Assembly (NCBI GenBank): GCA_036850595.1
Contig: CM072153.1
Span: 17,378,169 to 17,442,168 of the forward strand
Length of the DNA: 64,000 nt
Source of the DNA: Rhyacichthys aspro
Taxonomy: Eukaryota; Chordata; Actinopteri; Gobiiformes; Rhyacichthyidae
Direction of reading: 5' to 3'
Made by a program: the position numbers and the translations under genes. This document shows, piece after piece, positions 12,801-27,800 of this stretch (positions within the stretch are counted from its first letter, which is position 1; each line of letters starts with the position of its first letter). The notes under the pieces are model-generated. The model had not been told where the DNA came from and made no database searches. It saw only the letters and a program-made list of their open reading frames with translations.

Positions 12801-15800
12801 CTAAAAAGACGCGCTCCTGTGCAGATGGGGGGTCTCAGTAATCAGCATAAGCAAAAGAGGAACATACATTTAGGTGATACCAAATATTAGTCCTGCAACA
12901 TGTCCTCTAATGCCCACCAACAAACCCAATGCAATATGTTCATTAAGCATTTGGAAGAGCTCTGTTGAATTAGGCTCACAGTCAAAGCACAGACAAGACT
13001 GGCCTGCAGTTTTGGCTTCTGGCTGGAGATGAGGGGAAAAAAACATCTCCTCCCCTTTGCCTCTATCTCCTCAATAAACAGTAATGTGTGTATTTTTTGC
13101 CCAGACAAACACATTTGCATATTCATGAGGCACTGACACAGGCTTTATTGATGTATATCCTCCTTTGGGAGGAAGGACATTGGGTGGGAGAAAAACTAGG
13201 TGAGCGGAAGAGAAAAGTGAGAAAAACTGCATTTGTGTGAGTCATCATTAAAGAAAATAAACTCACAAAGGAGTGGGGAGAGTTCAGGGCTCGGGTCTCG
13301 AGAAGAGGGATGCCAGGACTGTAGGACGGGAGATGCAAAACAAGTAAACAACTCTTTGTGTATCCATACGCACTAGTGTCTATGTCTTTTTTTCTTTGCC
13401 AAGTAAGAGTCATCAAACAGCCCTCTTGCTGCAGTGTCCCATTGATGAATAGGGAGTGAAAGAATAGAAAAGGGAACTGGCAAGATTGGTAGCAGATGAA
13501 GCCAAGAGACGTCCAAGCTTTCTTTTTTTTTAATTGGCCACAGGGGAGTGGTTTACCTGCATGACAATGAGAAGGTCGAAGACCAAGATGAAAGAGGCCA
13601 GGAAGGCTCTGGAGACCTCATCGCTGGGCAGGAAGCCTCGGTTTAGATTGTCCCAGCTGATCCAGTCCGTACTGATGACTAGAACCACCACTGACGTCAG
13701 CGAGATGAGTACCGTCCTAAACACACACAAATAAAAAAAAAAACAGATCAAATCGAATGTGCTGCTGTTTATTAGTGGGTTCCTCGACAGCTCCACTTAC
13801 TCACTGCCGTCATAGATAAAGAAAGCAATGTTTAATGCATCCAAAAACAATTTCACCTGAATTTGAAAAATGGTTATAGATAGAGCATCCTGGAAAACAA
13901 ATGTGCATCGACCATAACAGGGCCTGTGTTTGTTTATTCAGTGATATTTTGCAGTACTGGATTCCTATGCCATATTTTTTTAGTATATATGGCGCCACAT
14001 TATAATAATTCTACATTAAGGGTTTATAAATGGTTCATAACTTCATTGTTATGGCATTGTATACCAGTTATGAATGATTAATAAAGTAAGTCTCTAATCT
14101 TTGAGATGTGATAATCAGCAAATCATTAGTAAATACAAATTTTGCTTTCACAATAGCGCTCACTTCTACTGGTGACAAACTGCTGCTACTCATATAATAA
14201 TGGTTACTAAATGACACATTCAAACACTATTGATTCAGTATTTAACAAGGAACTGATTGCCATGACTTTATTTACCAAAGGTAAAGTTAACACTTGCATC
14301 AATGACCTAATAATAAATGGGCTTTGAAGCTGCCAAAATATTTGATTTACCTTTTTAGAATCTTGTTCTGTCACATCACTGCATTGAACAATGCTGCATT
14401 CACTCTGACAAGCCCTGGTTTTATTTTCCTCTGTGCATTCTGTCTCAGTATCTTCCAATGCTGTAGTCTGCATTCTCACAGCACACATTGCCTTGCACTG
14501 TCCGGCTGCATTGCAGATAGAGAGTGTCAGCCAGTATCCCTCCTCAGCGTTTTGGAGATACATTTTGATGGGTTTTAATAGTCAACAATAAGCTTTTACT
14601 TTCTTCTCTGCATGGTCAACTTTTGGTACAGTCGTTCATAATTCACTACAAAGCGCACGTGTGCATTGACAAGACGCACCCACCAACACATTTATCAATC
14701 ATATTTCAGCTGAGGAATTTCACACTAAAGCTCGTCAAATCTGGCATTGATTGTGACAGTGAGAGATGAGGCATCCATCAATAAAATGAAGAGAAGCGGA
14801 AAAAGTCACACACCCACTTGTCTGGCTGCATTTTAATTACAGGTGAACAAAGTCAGCCAAAGGAAAGCCCTAGTGTCTTTGAATTTAAGTTATCTACAAC
14901 TCTGTCTCTGACAACTCTGTGTCATATCCAGACAGAGGTGTGTGTAGTCACCAGTAAAAGTACAGTTCCTTTAAAACAATAAATGATTCACGTCGGCCAT
15001 TGTTGTGCTTTCCATAACAATGTCATATGACAATTATTGTCTGTCACGACCAATCAGCATCTATGTTTAAAAATTCTGAGAACATCAAACACAGAAACAG
15101 GGAACATAAATAGAAAGAAGCGTATAAGAAAAATAGAAAAATTAACTATAGTAAAAGTTGTACTTCTAAAAGAGCAATTATATAACAAGTTTCTTGGGCA
15201 AATATAACTAGTAACTATTGCGTGCTGCACATATCAAGTGGATGTCAAACCTTTCAGTCATACTCTCCCTTTTCCCTGTGCCCCTTTAATGAACCACTAG
15301 AGAGGCTTTGGCGTGTCAGATTTGACTGACAGCCCTAAAGTGCAATGGTGAATGAGGACCACTGGGAGAAAACACTGGTGCTGTAATACATCTAAGCATC
15401 TCAGCCACTCTACTTGGCCATCACGTAAAGGCCGCATCAGACATGGTTTGCACCATTTGTTTAGTAGTTATTTAAGGGTCACAGCTTCAGGTGGAGCAAC
15501 TAAAAGGCAGCTCTACGGTTTGCCCTGCGACCTTGCTGTGTCCATTGATTTTTACCCTGTTCCTCTAATTAAAGGTGCTGACATTGAGTGAGGCAAGATT
15601 AACACCACTATTGACTGCGTGTTGCCGCAATGAGCTGTGGACGCCACATGACACACATGTGCTCACACGAGCCTCTTAGGAATATATTAAACCTCGCAGC
15701 TAAGCTGGCACAACATCATATACTCTTTATATTTTACATGCAAACATAGACATCTGTGACATTTATCACATTAGGCCCCGAGAGGTTGAAAAACCTTACC

Positions 15801-18800
15801 AAAAGAGAACGATCCTGTTGTTGCCCTGTTTCCAAAACCTTCTGGCTGCTCTGCCCCAGTCTGGGTAGTGTTGGTCCTGCAGCATCATATCTGTCACCTG
15901 CAGACAGATTAAGGCCACTCGAAATGACTTCTACAAAGGAGAGGCTATGGACAGTAGCAACAGAAAACATCAGACATCAGTAAAAAGCCTTTATACTGAT
16001 TTACGTGATACAGAGTAAATCATAATAAGAGAATGACTGGAATTATTTTATTACTGTAAGTTTATGAAACAGCTTAAGCTTTTCAAATGGAAAAAAAATG
16101 TTTCAGTGAATATATTGCAGTGTTATTGAAATGAACAACTGGAGGGGTCGACCAATGAATTGAATTACTGTAAGATATGAAATGTTTCTGGCCAACACCA
16201 GAAATAAACTGAATATAGCACAGTCGACTGGATGTTTCTTTTAAGTGTGGGCTTTAGATTTGTTTAAAAATCTGTTTTAACTACTTCTACAGCAGTACTT
16301 TGCTCAGCTTCTTTGCACAAACTCCCGTTTCCTTCCATAAACTGGGAATGCACCATGAACTCTGCCATGACTTGATAGAAAATTCAACAAATACCTGGTA
16401 AATACCGCGTCAAGTACAAATCTACTATTTTTTATTTACTTAAGTATAACATAGATATTTGATTCAGCTTTTCTGTGATGAATAACTTATGATCCTATGA
16501 GAAAATATTGTCTTGTTTAAATATTAATAGTGTTTCTGCTGCCTGTGCTAGTGATGATGTCTTATGTTGTCACAAGTAATCCTTACATTTTATTAGACTG
16601 ATGCAGAGTTGTATCAGGAAGACTATTTCACATGAATATGAAAATGTAGACTAGTGCAGCAGAAGCAAGGTCAATTTGTCAATAAACTGCAGATATTGTT
16701 CTCTGTGTGGAAGAAAGAATTTGACTGGGACGATCTATACAATTTTCCTGACAGTGCAACGCTGCAAAACGCTTTCTGTAGTGAAAACACATTGTAAATC
16801 AGCCATACCGAGGAGACACAGAGGTCATCTCCTGAGTTAAGTGTTGGATTAATCGAATGTAAAAAGAAAAAAAATCTGGATCAGCACTTTTCTGTAACCG
16901 AACTTTCTCTCTTCTAGATTTTCATTCTGTGCTCCCCTGATCTTGCTTCCGGCCAGACTTCTACATTTCCCCTTCACCTCCGCTGCTCTCCCTCCAGCCT
17001 CTCTCTTTCACTGCAGTATGTGCTGTGGAATACTAATGTGACCGGTGAGAGAGCCTGTCAAGCCGTCTCAGCCCCCAACTCAGGTACAACCCATCCCAGC
17101 GGAGCTCTACCACACTCTTTATGTTGACAAATGAACACGCGAAGGCTTCTCCTCCGATGTACCCCGTCCCTTTTGCGAATGTGTATCCCCTCGTCTCCTA
17201 TGACCCTCCTCACATCTCATATCACACTCCCAGGATTTGAAAGCGGATTGAACTGGATCATTTCAAGTGTTGAAGGTGTGTGTCTTTTAATAGTAGAGAG
17301 AATACACCTGACCTAGAAATGATCAGAGAGAGTCATATTGATATTCAACCTTCAAATCCTCATAATTATGCATTTACTGTTCTATGTGTGTGTATGGTAG
17401 GCTGCTTAAAATGGCCCATCTATCTTGAGTAAATTTGACAGAACTTCAAATATGACAGGAAAAAAATCATTTCACAAAAAACCATGGCAGGTTTTCAGCA
17501 CACAGAAGCTTGGGACTTGGGAAAAAGCTGAATCAGGCAGGATGTTTAACTCTTGGCAAATTATACAATGTTAAGATTTCACTAGCACATCGAAAGTACT
17601 GTTACAGTGAGATTGGATCGAACGCGGTCTTTAATTAAAAAAAAGGCGCCTTGGTGGTTTACCACATGGAGTGCATAACACATACACGGGAGACCTGGGA
17701 TTGATTTGCCCAATGTCTGTACTGACTATCAACTAAAGGCAAAAAGCCCTTAAGAAAAAGCAAAAGAAAAAACAGTTTTATTAAAAAAAAAAAAAAAAAA
17801 GTTCACACAGTTACTGTTTCTACGTGGTCATCATTTTGGGTTTTTGCAATTACAGGATAAACAAGATTTTAATTTTATTTTATTATCATTTCAATTTTTT
17901 TTTTTCTGCAACCAATTACACGACTACAGGAGACTTAATATGCAACTTGTCTTCACTGAGTCCATTCCCATGCCCACAATGGGTGCTTTAAAGTAGTGTA
18001 AAAGTAAGTAACCTTAAATGCACCATGGAATAACTGTAAAGAGTTTTTTTTTTATTATTTATTTTTTATGTTATATATTTTTTATTATCAAACTTGCATT
18101 CAGTTTAGATTACATGCAAGTTAATCTAATTCAATTCTGACATGATTTTCTCTATAAAGAAGCATAATCTCACCATCCAAGCGGTGACAAAGTCTCCCAT
18201 CCACGTCCCCACTGCAGCGATCTTCATAAAGCTCTCGTTCCTGATGCCCATGTACTCCGTCACCATGTGAGGCCTACAAGAACAATGAAAACACTGAGTG
18301 AAATGGACATGAAGTGTGTGTCACGGGGCACAAAAGGTGTCCAGAGATGAGACGAGGCGAAAAGGCCTGTTGCAAAAAAAGCCAACGCAGTCTGTGGAGA
18401 GAGAAAATGGTCACTGCATCTAAGTACCATGATGCGGCCTGTCAGAGCCAATCAATATCAATCTAATCCAGTGAAAACAATGAGAGATGGTGCTACCTTC
18501 CATAAACCCCCAGGATTGTAAACAATTTACCAGCAAACAGGAGTTTATGCAGCGCCATCAGTTCCAATGGATGCATTAGTGTTTGGCTAAAGATCCATTT
18601 GTTTGGCAAATTTGTCTCGCGTTGACTTGATTTTGAATCAGCGGCCGTCCCAATGAGATCGCTCCTGTTAATGTACGAGAGGCGGATAGATATGTCAAAA
18701 TCTGAACTCAAATAAAGTCACTGTTATAGTAAAATTAATTAAACTGAATGATATTGGGGAAGGTAGTAGAAGGAAAGTAAGCAGAAGGTCGTAAAAAAAT

Positions 18801-21800
18801 CTACCTAAAATGTAAAGTAAATGTTTTCAGTTTCTACACAACTGTGGATGAGAATAAGCTCAGTTAACAGAACACTCTCAGGTGAAATAGTCTCTGGTAA
18901 GGAGTGCCGCGCTTTAGTGTCATAGTTATGGCTTCATCTCTGTACAGTAAGTGGAAATGAGAAGCTTTTGTTCACTAACGCCACCCCGCCCGCCTAACAC
19001 ACACTTGTATCACTCCATTTTCTTCAGGTAATGGCACAGAAGGGAAAGAAAGTGGGTCAGTCGCCTCCTATATGGGCCTCGTGCACAGAGGGGAGCAAGA
19101 GGAGCCTGTTTGATCTCCTTGCTCCAGTGTCTTTGCGAGGAGCAGGTGGGCGCTCGTCACCCCACCCCCTGCACTGACACCCCACAGGTCACACTCATGA
19201 AAATAATAGATGTCGACGAAAAAGGGGCTCTGGCTGCGATTTGAAGAGGTCACATGTGAAGTCAATGGCTTCATTCGTCTTTGTTTTGGTGGGTCATTTT
19301 CCGGCCTCTGGCAAACAGCCATTAAAAATGTTTCCTATTGCCCAGAGAGCTTTAAAACCTTGCTCCTGAAACGTACATTCACAGATCCCTCAATGGTTCA
19401 TTTTCATTTCATCTATTATTAGTGGTGTTTCATTTTGCACATAATTACATTTAAAATGAGTGTCAGACAAGTCTAACCTATTTGTAAAAAAACATCAGAG
19501 GTTAATCCTTTTTACACATTAGTGAATGTAGCAGCTTAGGTGTCCATTCTTAATTCACACTAATTGCTTGTGCCTCTTTCATATTATGCATGAGTCCAGG
19601 ACTGAAAAGCATTTGAACTGGCAATGCCACAGATCAGAATTTATTTCCAGGTAAAGAAATTTCCATAGTATCAAAAATTGCCTTGGCATTTGGTACAAGA
19701 ACTTTAACAGAATAAAAATTACACTAGCACACTAGGACTCTCACTAGAGGTTTGGGGATTTTCAATCAGGACCGACTGAGACCACTGGTTTATTTGTCTA
19801 CATTGTTTATGAGCTATATAAATATTTATCATTTTAACTTTAAAACTTAAAAATTTAAATATATTGTTTAATATCTAACTTTAACTCTACCTTCTTTATC
19901 AAACTCTAAATCCCCCATGAGTTTGGACTTGGTCTAAAACTGGATTTGTAGTGGGTGTTTGGATTTTCCTTGGTTATCTTTACCAGTGTTTCACACTCTG
20001 GTCTCAGTCAGGACTTCAGTCTTGGTCATGACTTGGTTGGACTCTGGGTTACTGTGTTTTTGACTACAACATAATAAATACGATGATGTAGATCCATAAC
20101 GAAGAGCACACATAGAAAGCAATCCAGATTGATTATGGGAAGCAGTGACCCAAAATGCCAAAAGGTGGTTTACTGCAGTGATGTGACACAAACCTATTCC
20201 TGGAAAGAAACACTATAAATCATATGTCATCAATGCAGCCCACATTTAACAGATCTGGCGGGATTTTATTGGGGAAACGTGGAGGTGACGTATTGCCTCG
20301 CTCCTGCCCGCAAATAAAACGCCCTTGATTGGAATGACGATTTATATGTGCATTAAGTCAGTCAGACATTCAGCGGCATGGCACTGCTCCAGTTTCCAAA
20401 GAGATCCCATTGGGAGTCATTTACCCGCAGAGAAATTCTAATCAGTACTTCTGGAGATGCTGTCTGGCACCACATGCTAGGCTTTAAATCTAAAAAACTA
20501 CCCTACCGCCCAACCCTGCCCTTCTCACATATTTAATTGAGCAAATGTTACCCCTATGCTTTTTTTTCTCCCTCTAACAGAGCACCTATGATGAGTTTTG
20601 GGACTCTTCGCACAGCATGATCTAAGGCAGTACTCTGTGACTTATTCATGCCGAGTGAAAATTTAATGGCCTTTAGAGCCGGATGACCTAATGAGAGAGT
20701 TCAGCGTAGTGGAACATCAGTACAGTAGCACCATGAATAATCAGCCCCAAAATGGCTCCCGTGGCTTAATCGCAGAGCCAGTGGTGGTGTTGGTGCCAGC
20801 TCGGTCCGTTCTGCCAGATTTGACCCTCGGTGGAATGTTATCCGGTTTCCCACACTTATACCGTCATAATGTTCAAGGACTTTGTAATGCCTTTCAATGC
20901 CTTGTTACATTACATGCAAGAAATTACAATTTTGTGGTACACAGTGGACAAAAGTTAGTTTGGATATAACCCCTATTTGACATTTAGCGCAAAAGCAGAC
21001 TATTAAAACTTGTGAAACGAAATGGGACTCTGTAAAATAGTGCTTTTGTGTTTTTGTATTAGCTTTTTTTCTTGTGTTCAGTGGGAAGCAGTCATTGTGA
21101 TGCTTTTAACTAAGTGGTTTCATGACTTTAACACTGGCTAGGCTTCATAATAAAACAATTCTGAAGCAAAAATAATAAAATTCACAGCAAACATTCGCGG
21201 TCGCTCCTAGATTTTAGCCAAAAACATTAATGTTATCTACATTAGAAATGAACATGTTCAGGAGCTACGAGCAGCTGGGGGTGATAATGTCTGAGCAGTA
21301 CAGGGGCATCAGTAGCTGGAGCCAATGACACTGCAGATTCAACCTCAGTAAACAGAGAGAGAAACAAGAACAAAGTTGTTAACAGGTAATTTACTGTGCA
21401 TGTTTGCATGTCACTGGCTTTGTTCAATGAAACAAAGGCAATGAATGTGGTGGTTTTAATTGCTACATTAAGTCATGATTCCATGACAAGCAGAAAAACG
21501 AATCACAATTTATTTATATTTTTTCACTAAGCACTTTTAAAGCTCTTTTTGTTCAAGCACAAACACTATTTTGTTATCTTTGGTTATTTTTTATTCTTTA
21601 AAGTACCACCATGTAACTTTTAGCCAGTAAAGGGCACAGATCCCTCTACAGACTGTGTTGCTACGACTTCCGCGCCATATTCAGGAACACCATTTTTTTT
21701 AAATGGAGACTATCTTAGCAAGTTTGAAGGAAAAATAAACGGCCTTCTGAAACAGAAGGGTCATTTTAGTGTATTTTGTTCAACTACGACTCTGCTCGGG

Positions 21801-24800
21801 TCCAGTGTATTGGACAGTTTCTGCTCCCTCTATTTCCAGCTGAGGGTACTGTGTCTGTGAGATAGACATGATTCTGAAGAACCACAAAAATGATTTTGGG
21901 AATATATATATTTGGGCTAAAAGTTACACAGTGCCCCTTTAAACATTTTAGTTTACACAAATAATTCCTAATACACTACAAAATGCAAATAAACTTAATT
22001 ACAGTAAAACCATAAATTAATTCATAAAGCTTTTGATGCCATCAAAGCCCAAGTCCAAAAAACAGCATACTGCAACATTGTTCTATATATTTCCATAAAA
22101 TTGCTGTCTCTAGACATTCATTTATTATTAAATTTAATGAGGAAAACTTCATGGTTAACTTTGTTATTATGAAAGTTGCAAGTTAAGGCTTTAATGCCCA
22201 CAGGATCTCTGATAATTAAGGCCATAAAGCAGCATTCTGAGAGCGTTTTGCTATTCTGAGTCACCAAAGCAGACAACCTGATTTCTAAAGTAGACTTTAT
22301 TGTATGTTTCATGCAGGTTTTTATAAATATGATTTCTATGCCAGACAGCCAGTGGTTTAGCAACTATAGCTATAGAGTGACCTCTGGTGCCCTTTAAAGA
22401 CTGGGCTCATTCAGAACATTACGCAGCGACCTTGACTTGTTCCACATTGAAATGCAACGCCTGTCTCCTCCCTGCACTACAGCAGCGAGCGTCATATTTA
22501 CAGTATACAACACTGAGCAACGGTCGTTACCAGGGAGCATAAAGCTGTCAATGCTCACTCTATTCACTAACACTTAGCCATCTCCCAAGGCAACTGAAAG
22601 CCACGATCTCAATTCATCACTCTGCACAGAATCAGCCCACGTGTTGGATTAAACCACCTGGAGATTGAGTTATTTACTTCTTATTACCTTTGCACAGGAG
22701 CAAGGGTAAATACAATTGGCCAATATCCTGGACAGGATTGTATTAGGTCCTCCATTTCTCCTATCAGCTTTCTATTAGCACCAGCAGGGTCCAAAACCAA
22801 TGAATGTTAACACCGCGACTGCCACTGTTTAGACACACTAGTTGTTGTTTAGTTTGTTTGCAATTTTCTCCCTCGAAGCAAAACCCAATAGAGTTTCTCT
22901 TAAAATGCGGTGGTAAATACATATAAGAGCAAATCTACTTTAAAATGCATCTCTTAGGACCAATTGTAATCAGATCTCTCTTTTCAGGCAACTCTATATG
23001 AAAAAAAAAACTGTCTCTAACAATCATTAATCTCATGTACTTTTAATAAATATATACAATGTTCTAGTAACTGGAGCAATCACACATTTTACACCATAAC
23101 ATGTAGTAAATACAGCTTAGATTTGAACATGTTTTTCAGCCTATAGAAAGGCTGTGTAGGGCTTTGCTGTCCACCTGTGATGATGCATGTTAACGCCAAG
23201 CCTCAGCAGGTTCTTAGCATCTTCACAAAACAAAACAAGAATTAAATCAGGACCACACCAGCTCATTCAGCAGCTTGAGGCAATTTTCTTATCATATCAT
23301 GTCAGCTTTCCTGCCAGCTGTCTTAATGATTCATCACACAGTTGTCATCATTTTTGTGAATCATGTTGGTATTGTTCTGTACACTGAATAGACCGTAAGA
23401 CACAACCATATAACAAAATGAACCAATTATTTAAACGCATATAAACATTTCTATTCTGTTGCATTGTAATAAAATGGTGAAAGAAGGCGGCGTCCTGGAC
23501 ACAGTTTTGAGAATTGAGAGTAGAAAATTACATTTCTCGACTGACAATTTTGTTTCAGGATTGACAATGCTCTGGATGAAGGCCAAAATGTCTCCTGTCT
23601 TCAAATGTCTTCAAAACTATGTCCAGCTCCCCTAATCTATAACATTTTTTCTGATAGCAAAGAATCTCCACAGACATTTTGGAGCATTGCCCTGAGCTTG
23701 CATCAGGAGACACTTAAGTACTTTTGCTGCAGCATGGTGGTATTTAGCTCGAGTATCAGGTACCAAAGGTTTTTCCTTAGATGAAGCCTCTTTTCACTGA
23801 TACAAGTCCAGCTTCTGGAGAGGAGCTTAGCTTTTTCAACACTGATCTAATGTTGAACACAAAAGCACAAGTACACACAGGTTATGATAAACAGGCTCTG
23901 ACATGCAAAGCCTTTTCTGATACTCTTTGTAACTGGACTTTGTTTACAGATAACAAGATCAAGAAACTGCCCCAAGCCAAAACATGCAAACTGATATAAT
24001 ATGAGTTCAGGTATGGCCTACAAAACATGTTGATATGATGAACTGTCAAACAAACTATTGCAAAATTCATTGGCTTTGCAGCAATACCCTTCTTTTATGT
24101 TTCACACAACTCATGTGCTGTAAAAAAACACACACTCTGCCAGTATCACTCCCGGAGGACACACAGCCATCTCAGCCATGATGCTTATTGTTTACCACTG
24201 CCGCTGTTTGTCTTTATGTGACAGTGACATATGAACAAGGCCACAGCCACCGCTGCAGCTCCGCCCCCTCTCCCAGAAAGCAGCAGGATAATATTATAAT
24301 AGAACAGGAAAATGAATTGCCTTGTCTTGAATATTCAAAGAGAAAGGAGCATTACTCTGGAGGCAAAGCTTTACACTAAACTAAATGCTGGCAATTTGTT
24401 CAATAAGTAGTGAGTCATTGCATACATGTGCAGGAGTAGGAGTGTGAGAGACAGCAGGAGATATGATTAGAAAATAGCTGTGGGTGTGTAAATATATGGG
24501 AAGCATCTCATCTGAATAGCAACAGGATTTACATGCAGTTAAAATAGTGTGCTTTTACATCTCAATCGTGGCATTAGGACATTGTTTTAAATATGAGCAT
24601 GACAACTATGTTCTAACCAAATGTGTGTGTGTGTGTCTAAAATTATCCATCGTTTCTTTAATACAATCATTAAATTTCTATCTTTTCTCCTGTTAAAGAG
24701 CTGAAGCCTATCCCACCTGCTATACCTGTGAGGTGGGGTACACTGTGGATTATTAGGGTGCACCCAGTTAACACTTAGAGCATCTCATCCCCACAATAAG

Positions 24801-27800
24801 TGAAGTCAAATATTGCCCTAAAGTAAAGATCATCTTTATCATTTTCATGGAAGGTGTGTTCACAGACAGCTGGTTTTTGCTTGTTCTCATCCAAGAGCTT
24901 TTGTTTTAGTTGCAGAGCTCACATTATTATACATCGCAGCACATTGTTAAAGATGTACCGTTGTAAATGCATCAGTAAATCCCATATGTTAATGCACGCA
25001 ACAGGAGGCATCTGCATATGGCAACTTACTTTTTATTCTGGCTTTTAAATCCACTTGTCTCTGGTATTACCACAGCTTAGGGCAAGGCAAACAAATAGAC
25101 AGCCAAGCCGAAAGGGAGAGGCATGCATGCAGCACAAAGGATCATGGGAAACAAAGAAAAAAAGCCCCCATACTAGAGGTTCTAATCCCATTCAGGACGT
25201 CACTGTAGTCAAATGCCACATCCATCCCTCCCTCATCACAGACATTTAGATGCAGCCCTCTCACAGCTCCCATTAAGCTCATTCTTCTTTTTCTCTTCCG
25301 CCTGAAAAAGTATAAAAGTCAGTTTATAGCTTTGCTGTCTCACTACATCTCCCAATTAGTTGCTCATATACTCAATGTTCCCAACTACCTTTGCGTACTT
25401 TACCACCCCCTTTCTCTAAATGAGTCATGATTAATGTGTATGCTACGCATTGGGCCGTCTTAATTAAATAACACCATCTAATTAGGGGCTGATTTCTGCT
25501 GGTAATGGCGCCGTAAGATGGTGAAATGGGAGTGTGCGGCGTGACAGAACATTCATGAAACCCTTCAGACTCCCTGGGCGGTCACACTCCTGTGGTTCCC
25601 CACAAACAGCCCCCACCCCACCTAATCTGACAGTTACATTAAAATGCAAATAGCCCAGATGTGATGGTTTGGTAACAAGTGGATTACAGCTCCAGGGTAG
25701 GAACGATGGACAGGCTTTATCCCCCCGATATGACATAAGCCAGGTAACAGGTTGATAGCTGTTGACCCAGAAGAAGCTGTTTAAATATTGGCGGACATGT
25801 GTAAGATTACGCGGGCTGGAAATCTCTTTGAGCCCTCAGATAATGGCCTTGATGAATCCATTTTACATGACTAATCACAAACAAACACTAGTCATTCAGG
25901 GAGATATACAATCTGATCTTGTATCGGTGCTTGTTTATGGCAGGGTTTATCTTCCCACATTGTGCCTGTATCTAGTTTTTAATTAAATCAAGCTCTGAAC
26001 CAACTGAAAGGTCGAAGAAAATTAAAGCATATTAATGAGGAGAGGGCACAGGCGGCATGCAGCAGCAGGTCAGAGAGACAGCAGGGGGACAGACGCCAAC
26101 ACCCCTAGCCCACTCCTCCAACACACACACGTCCTGACACCAAACCAAGTGTCAGACGTGAACAATATGTGCTATATGTGTGTAGAACGCCCTGTGAAGC
26201 CACCAGAGGAGCAACCCCTGCAGTGTACCATCATGGCTGGATGTCAAAGCTGGCTAACTCGTGCCAAAATATCTAGTCTTCACAGTAATAATACCTCACA
26301 GGGGCTTGTCCTTTGACTACAACTGAAAAGGAAAGACACCATTCGTTTTCACCGAGGGGCAGCTGCAGCCACAATGGGATATTGTACTTTTTCTTTGTGC
26401 GCTGGCAAAGAGAAAACTACAGACTCGCTGCAGGGTATGGGACCGGCTGGAGGGGTGGGGAGTGATGCAAATAAGGTTTGGACATAGATCAAAAAGACTT
26501 AACTTTCACTGCATCATTAGGGCACTTTCTATTCCACCTCCCGGGCTCCTTCCCTCTTTTAGCCTGCATCACCTTTCTCCTGCATTAATGCTATCACAGC
26601 CCCAGAGCTCTTCTTCTGAGAGGCATCCCGCCCGAGTGTGAACATTGCGCTTACATGCCGCTCTTGAACTGAGATGTGAACGCTAATGGTTGTTGGCAGG
26701 ACTCTGGTTCTTGGCGGACGAAATGCTGGAACAGTAAGAAAACAAGCAGTTCAGAGGGGAGGACAAGTGAGAAGAAATGAACTATCAGGGGTCTCTATCG
26801 CTTTACAACAGCACCATCTGTCTTTACAAACAGGTTTTACATGTGGACCGCTGTCACTGAACATGAAAATACACTCATAGATAAATATTTATGGGTCACT
26901 TGGTTTTAACAGGCTATTACTGCTGCTGTTTCAACTCTTGGATGAATAATATGATTAGACTTTGTAATACTAGCTATTATAAAGATACCTACGTGTCATT
27001 CTCACATCTCATTTTTTCCTATTTCGCTCCAAATGCATATGTTGGCATTAAGTGTATAGTTAAGATTTACAAGAGTTGTTTGTGTGAAATTGAGTAGTTT
27101 AGTTTAGTTTAGTTTTTCAAAATGTCCACTTAAATTTTATAATATACTTTTTAATATACCAATTTTAGGTAATGTATTTAAACTGCAAACTTTAATTTTT
27201 CTGGTTCTCTTTCTGGTTCTTTCTGGTTGCCATGTTGACAATGTTTAAAAAGCGCTGACAGAAGAAAACAGCTTCTTTTCTCTGATGTTTCAAGGCCAAA
27301 ATAAGAGGCAGTAAAAAAACTGAAACCACTTTGTGACAGATGCACTCAGCGCAACTGCAAATGTAACTTTTCCCTGAGCAAGCAACATTCATCGTCTCGG
27401 CAGAGCTGCCCCTCTGCTCAACCGTACACTTCCCGTCCTCGGACAAACGATGAGAGCAGACAAGATGGATGCCAGTGTCAACGCTGTGGCCGGAGTGACA
27501 GATGGGCTGATTATACAACTCATCCTTTTGGCTGCGGAAAATATACAACACCTCGCCTTCAAGCTAATAGCCTTCATCTGCTTTATGGACGGCTCATGCT
27601 TGTTGGTCATAGTAAAAAAACATTTAGACAGGTCGCATTATGGCTTTGGCCTCCCTCTTGACAGTCTGTACCTGAACGGACACCTGCCATACTGCCTTTA
27701 GTTTGGTTCCCAAACAAAATAGTAAATCACCTCACTGAGACCTGGTGTCTGGCTGGCTGGCTTCAAGGGCATGTTTTCCTTCCCCTAGATGGACACATTG

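Noticed and set aside
13691..13700. CTGACGTCAG palindrome as a CRE regulatory site
   Set aside because: It falls within the conserved coding sequence of a tmem117 exon, where codon constraint explains it.
23550..23720. Possible hairpin from complementary stretches (AATGCTC/GAGCATT and GTCTCCTG/CAGGAGAC)
   Set aside because: The complementary pairs occur in crossed order, so they cannot form a single nested hairpin. They are short and not typical of a microRNA or transposon.
27192..27551. 119-aa minus-strand open frame in tmem117 intron 3
   Set aside because: No recognisable domain, no flanking splice logic and an overlapping frame of similar length. This is a chance ORF in intron.
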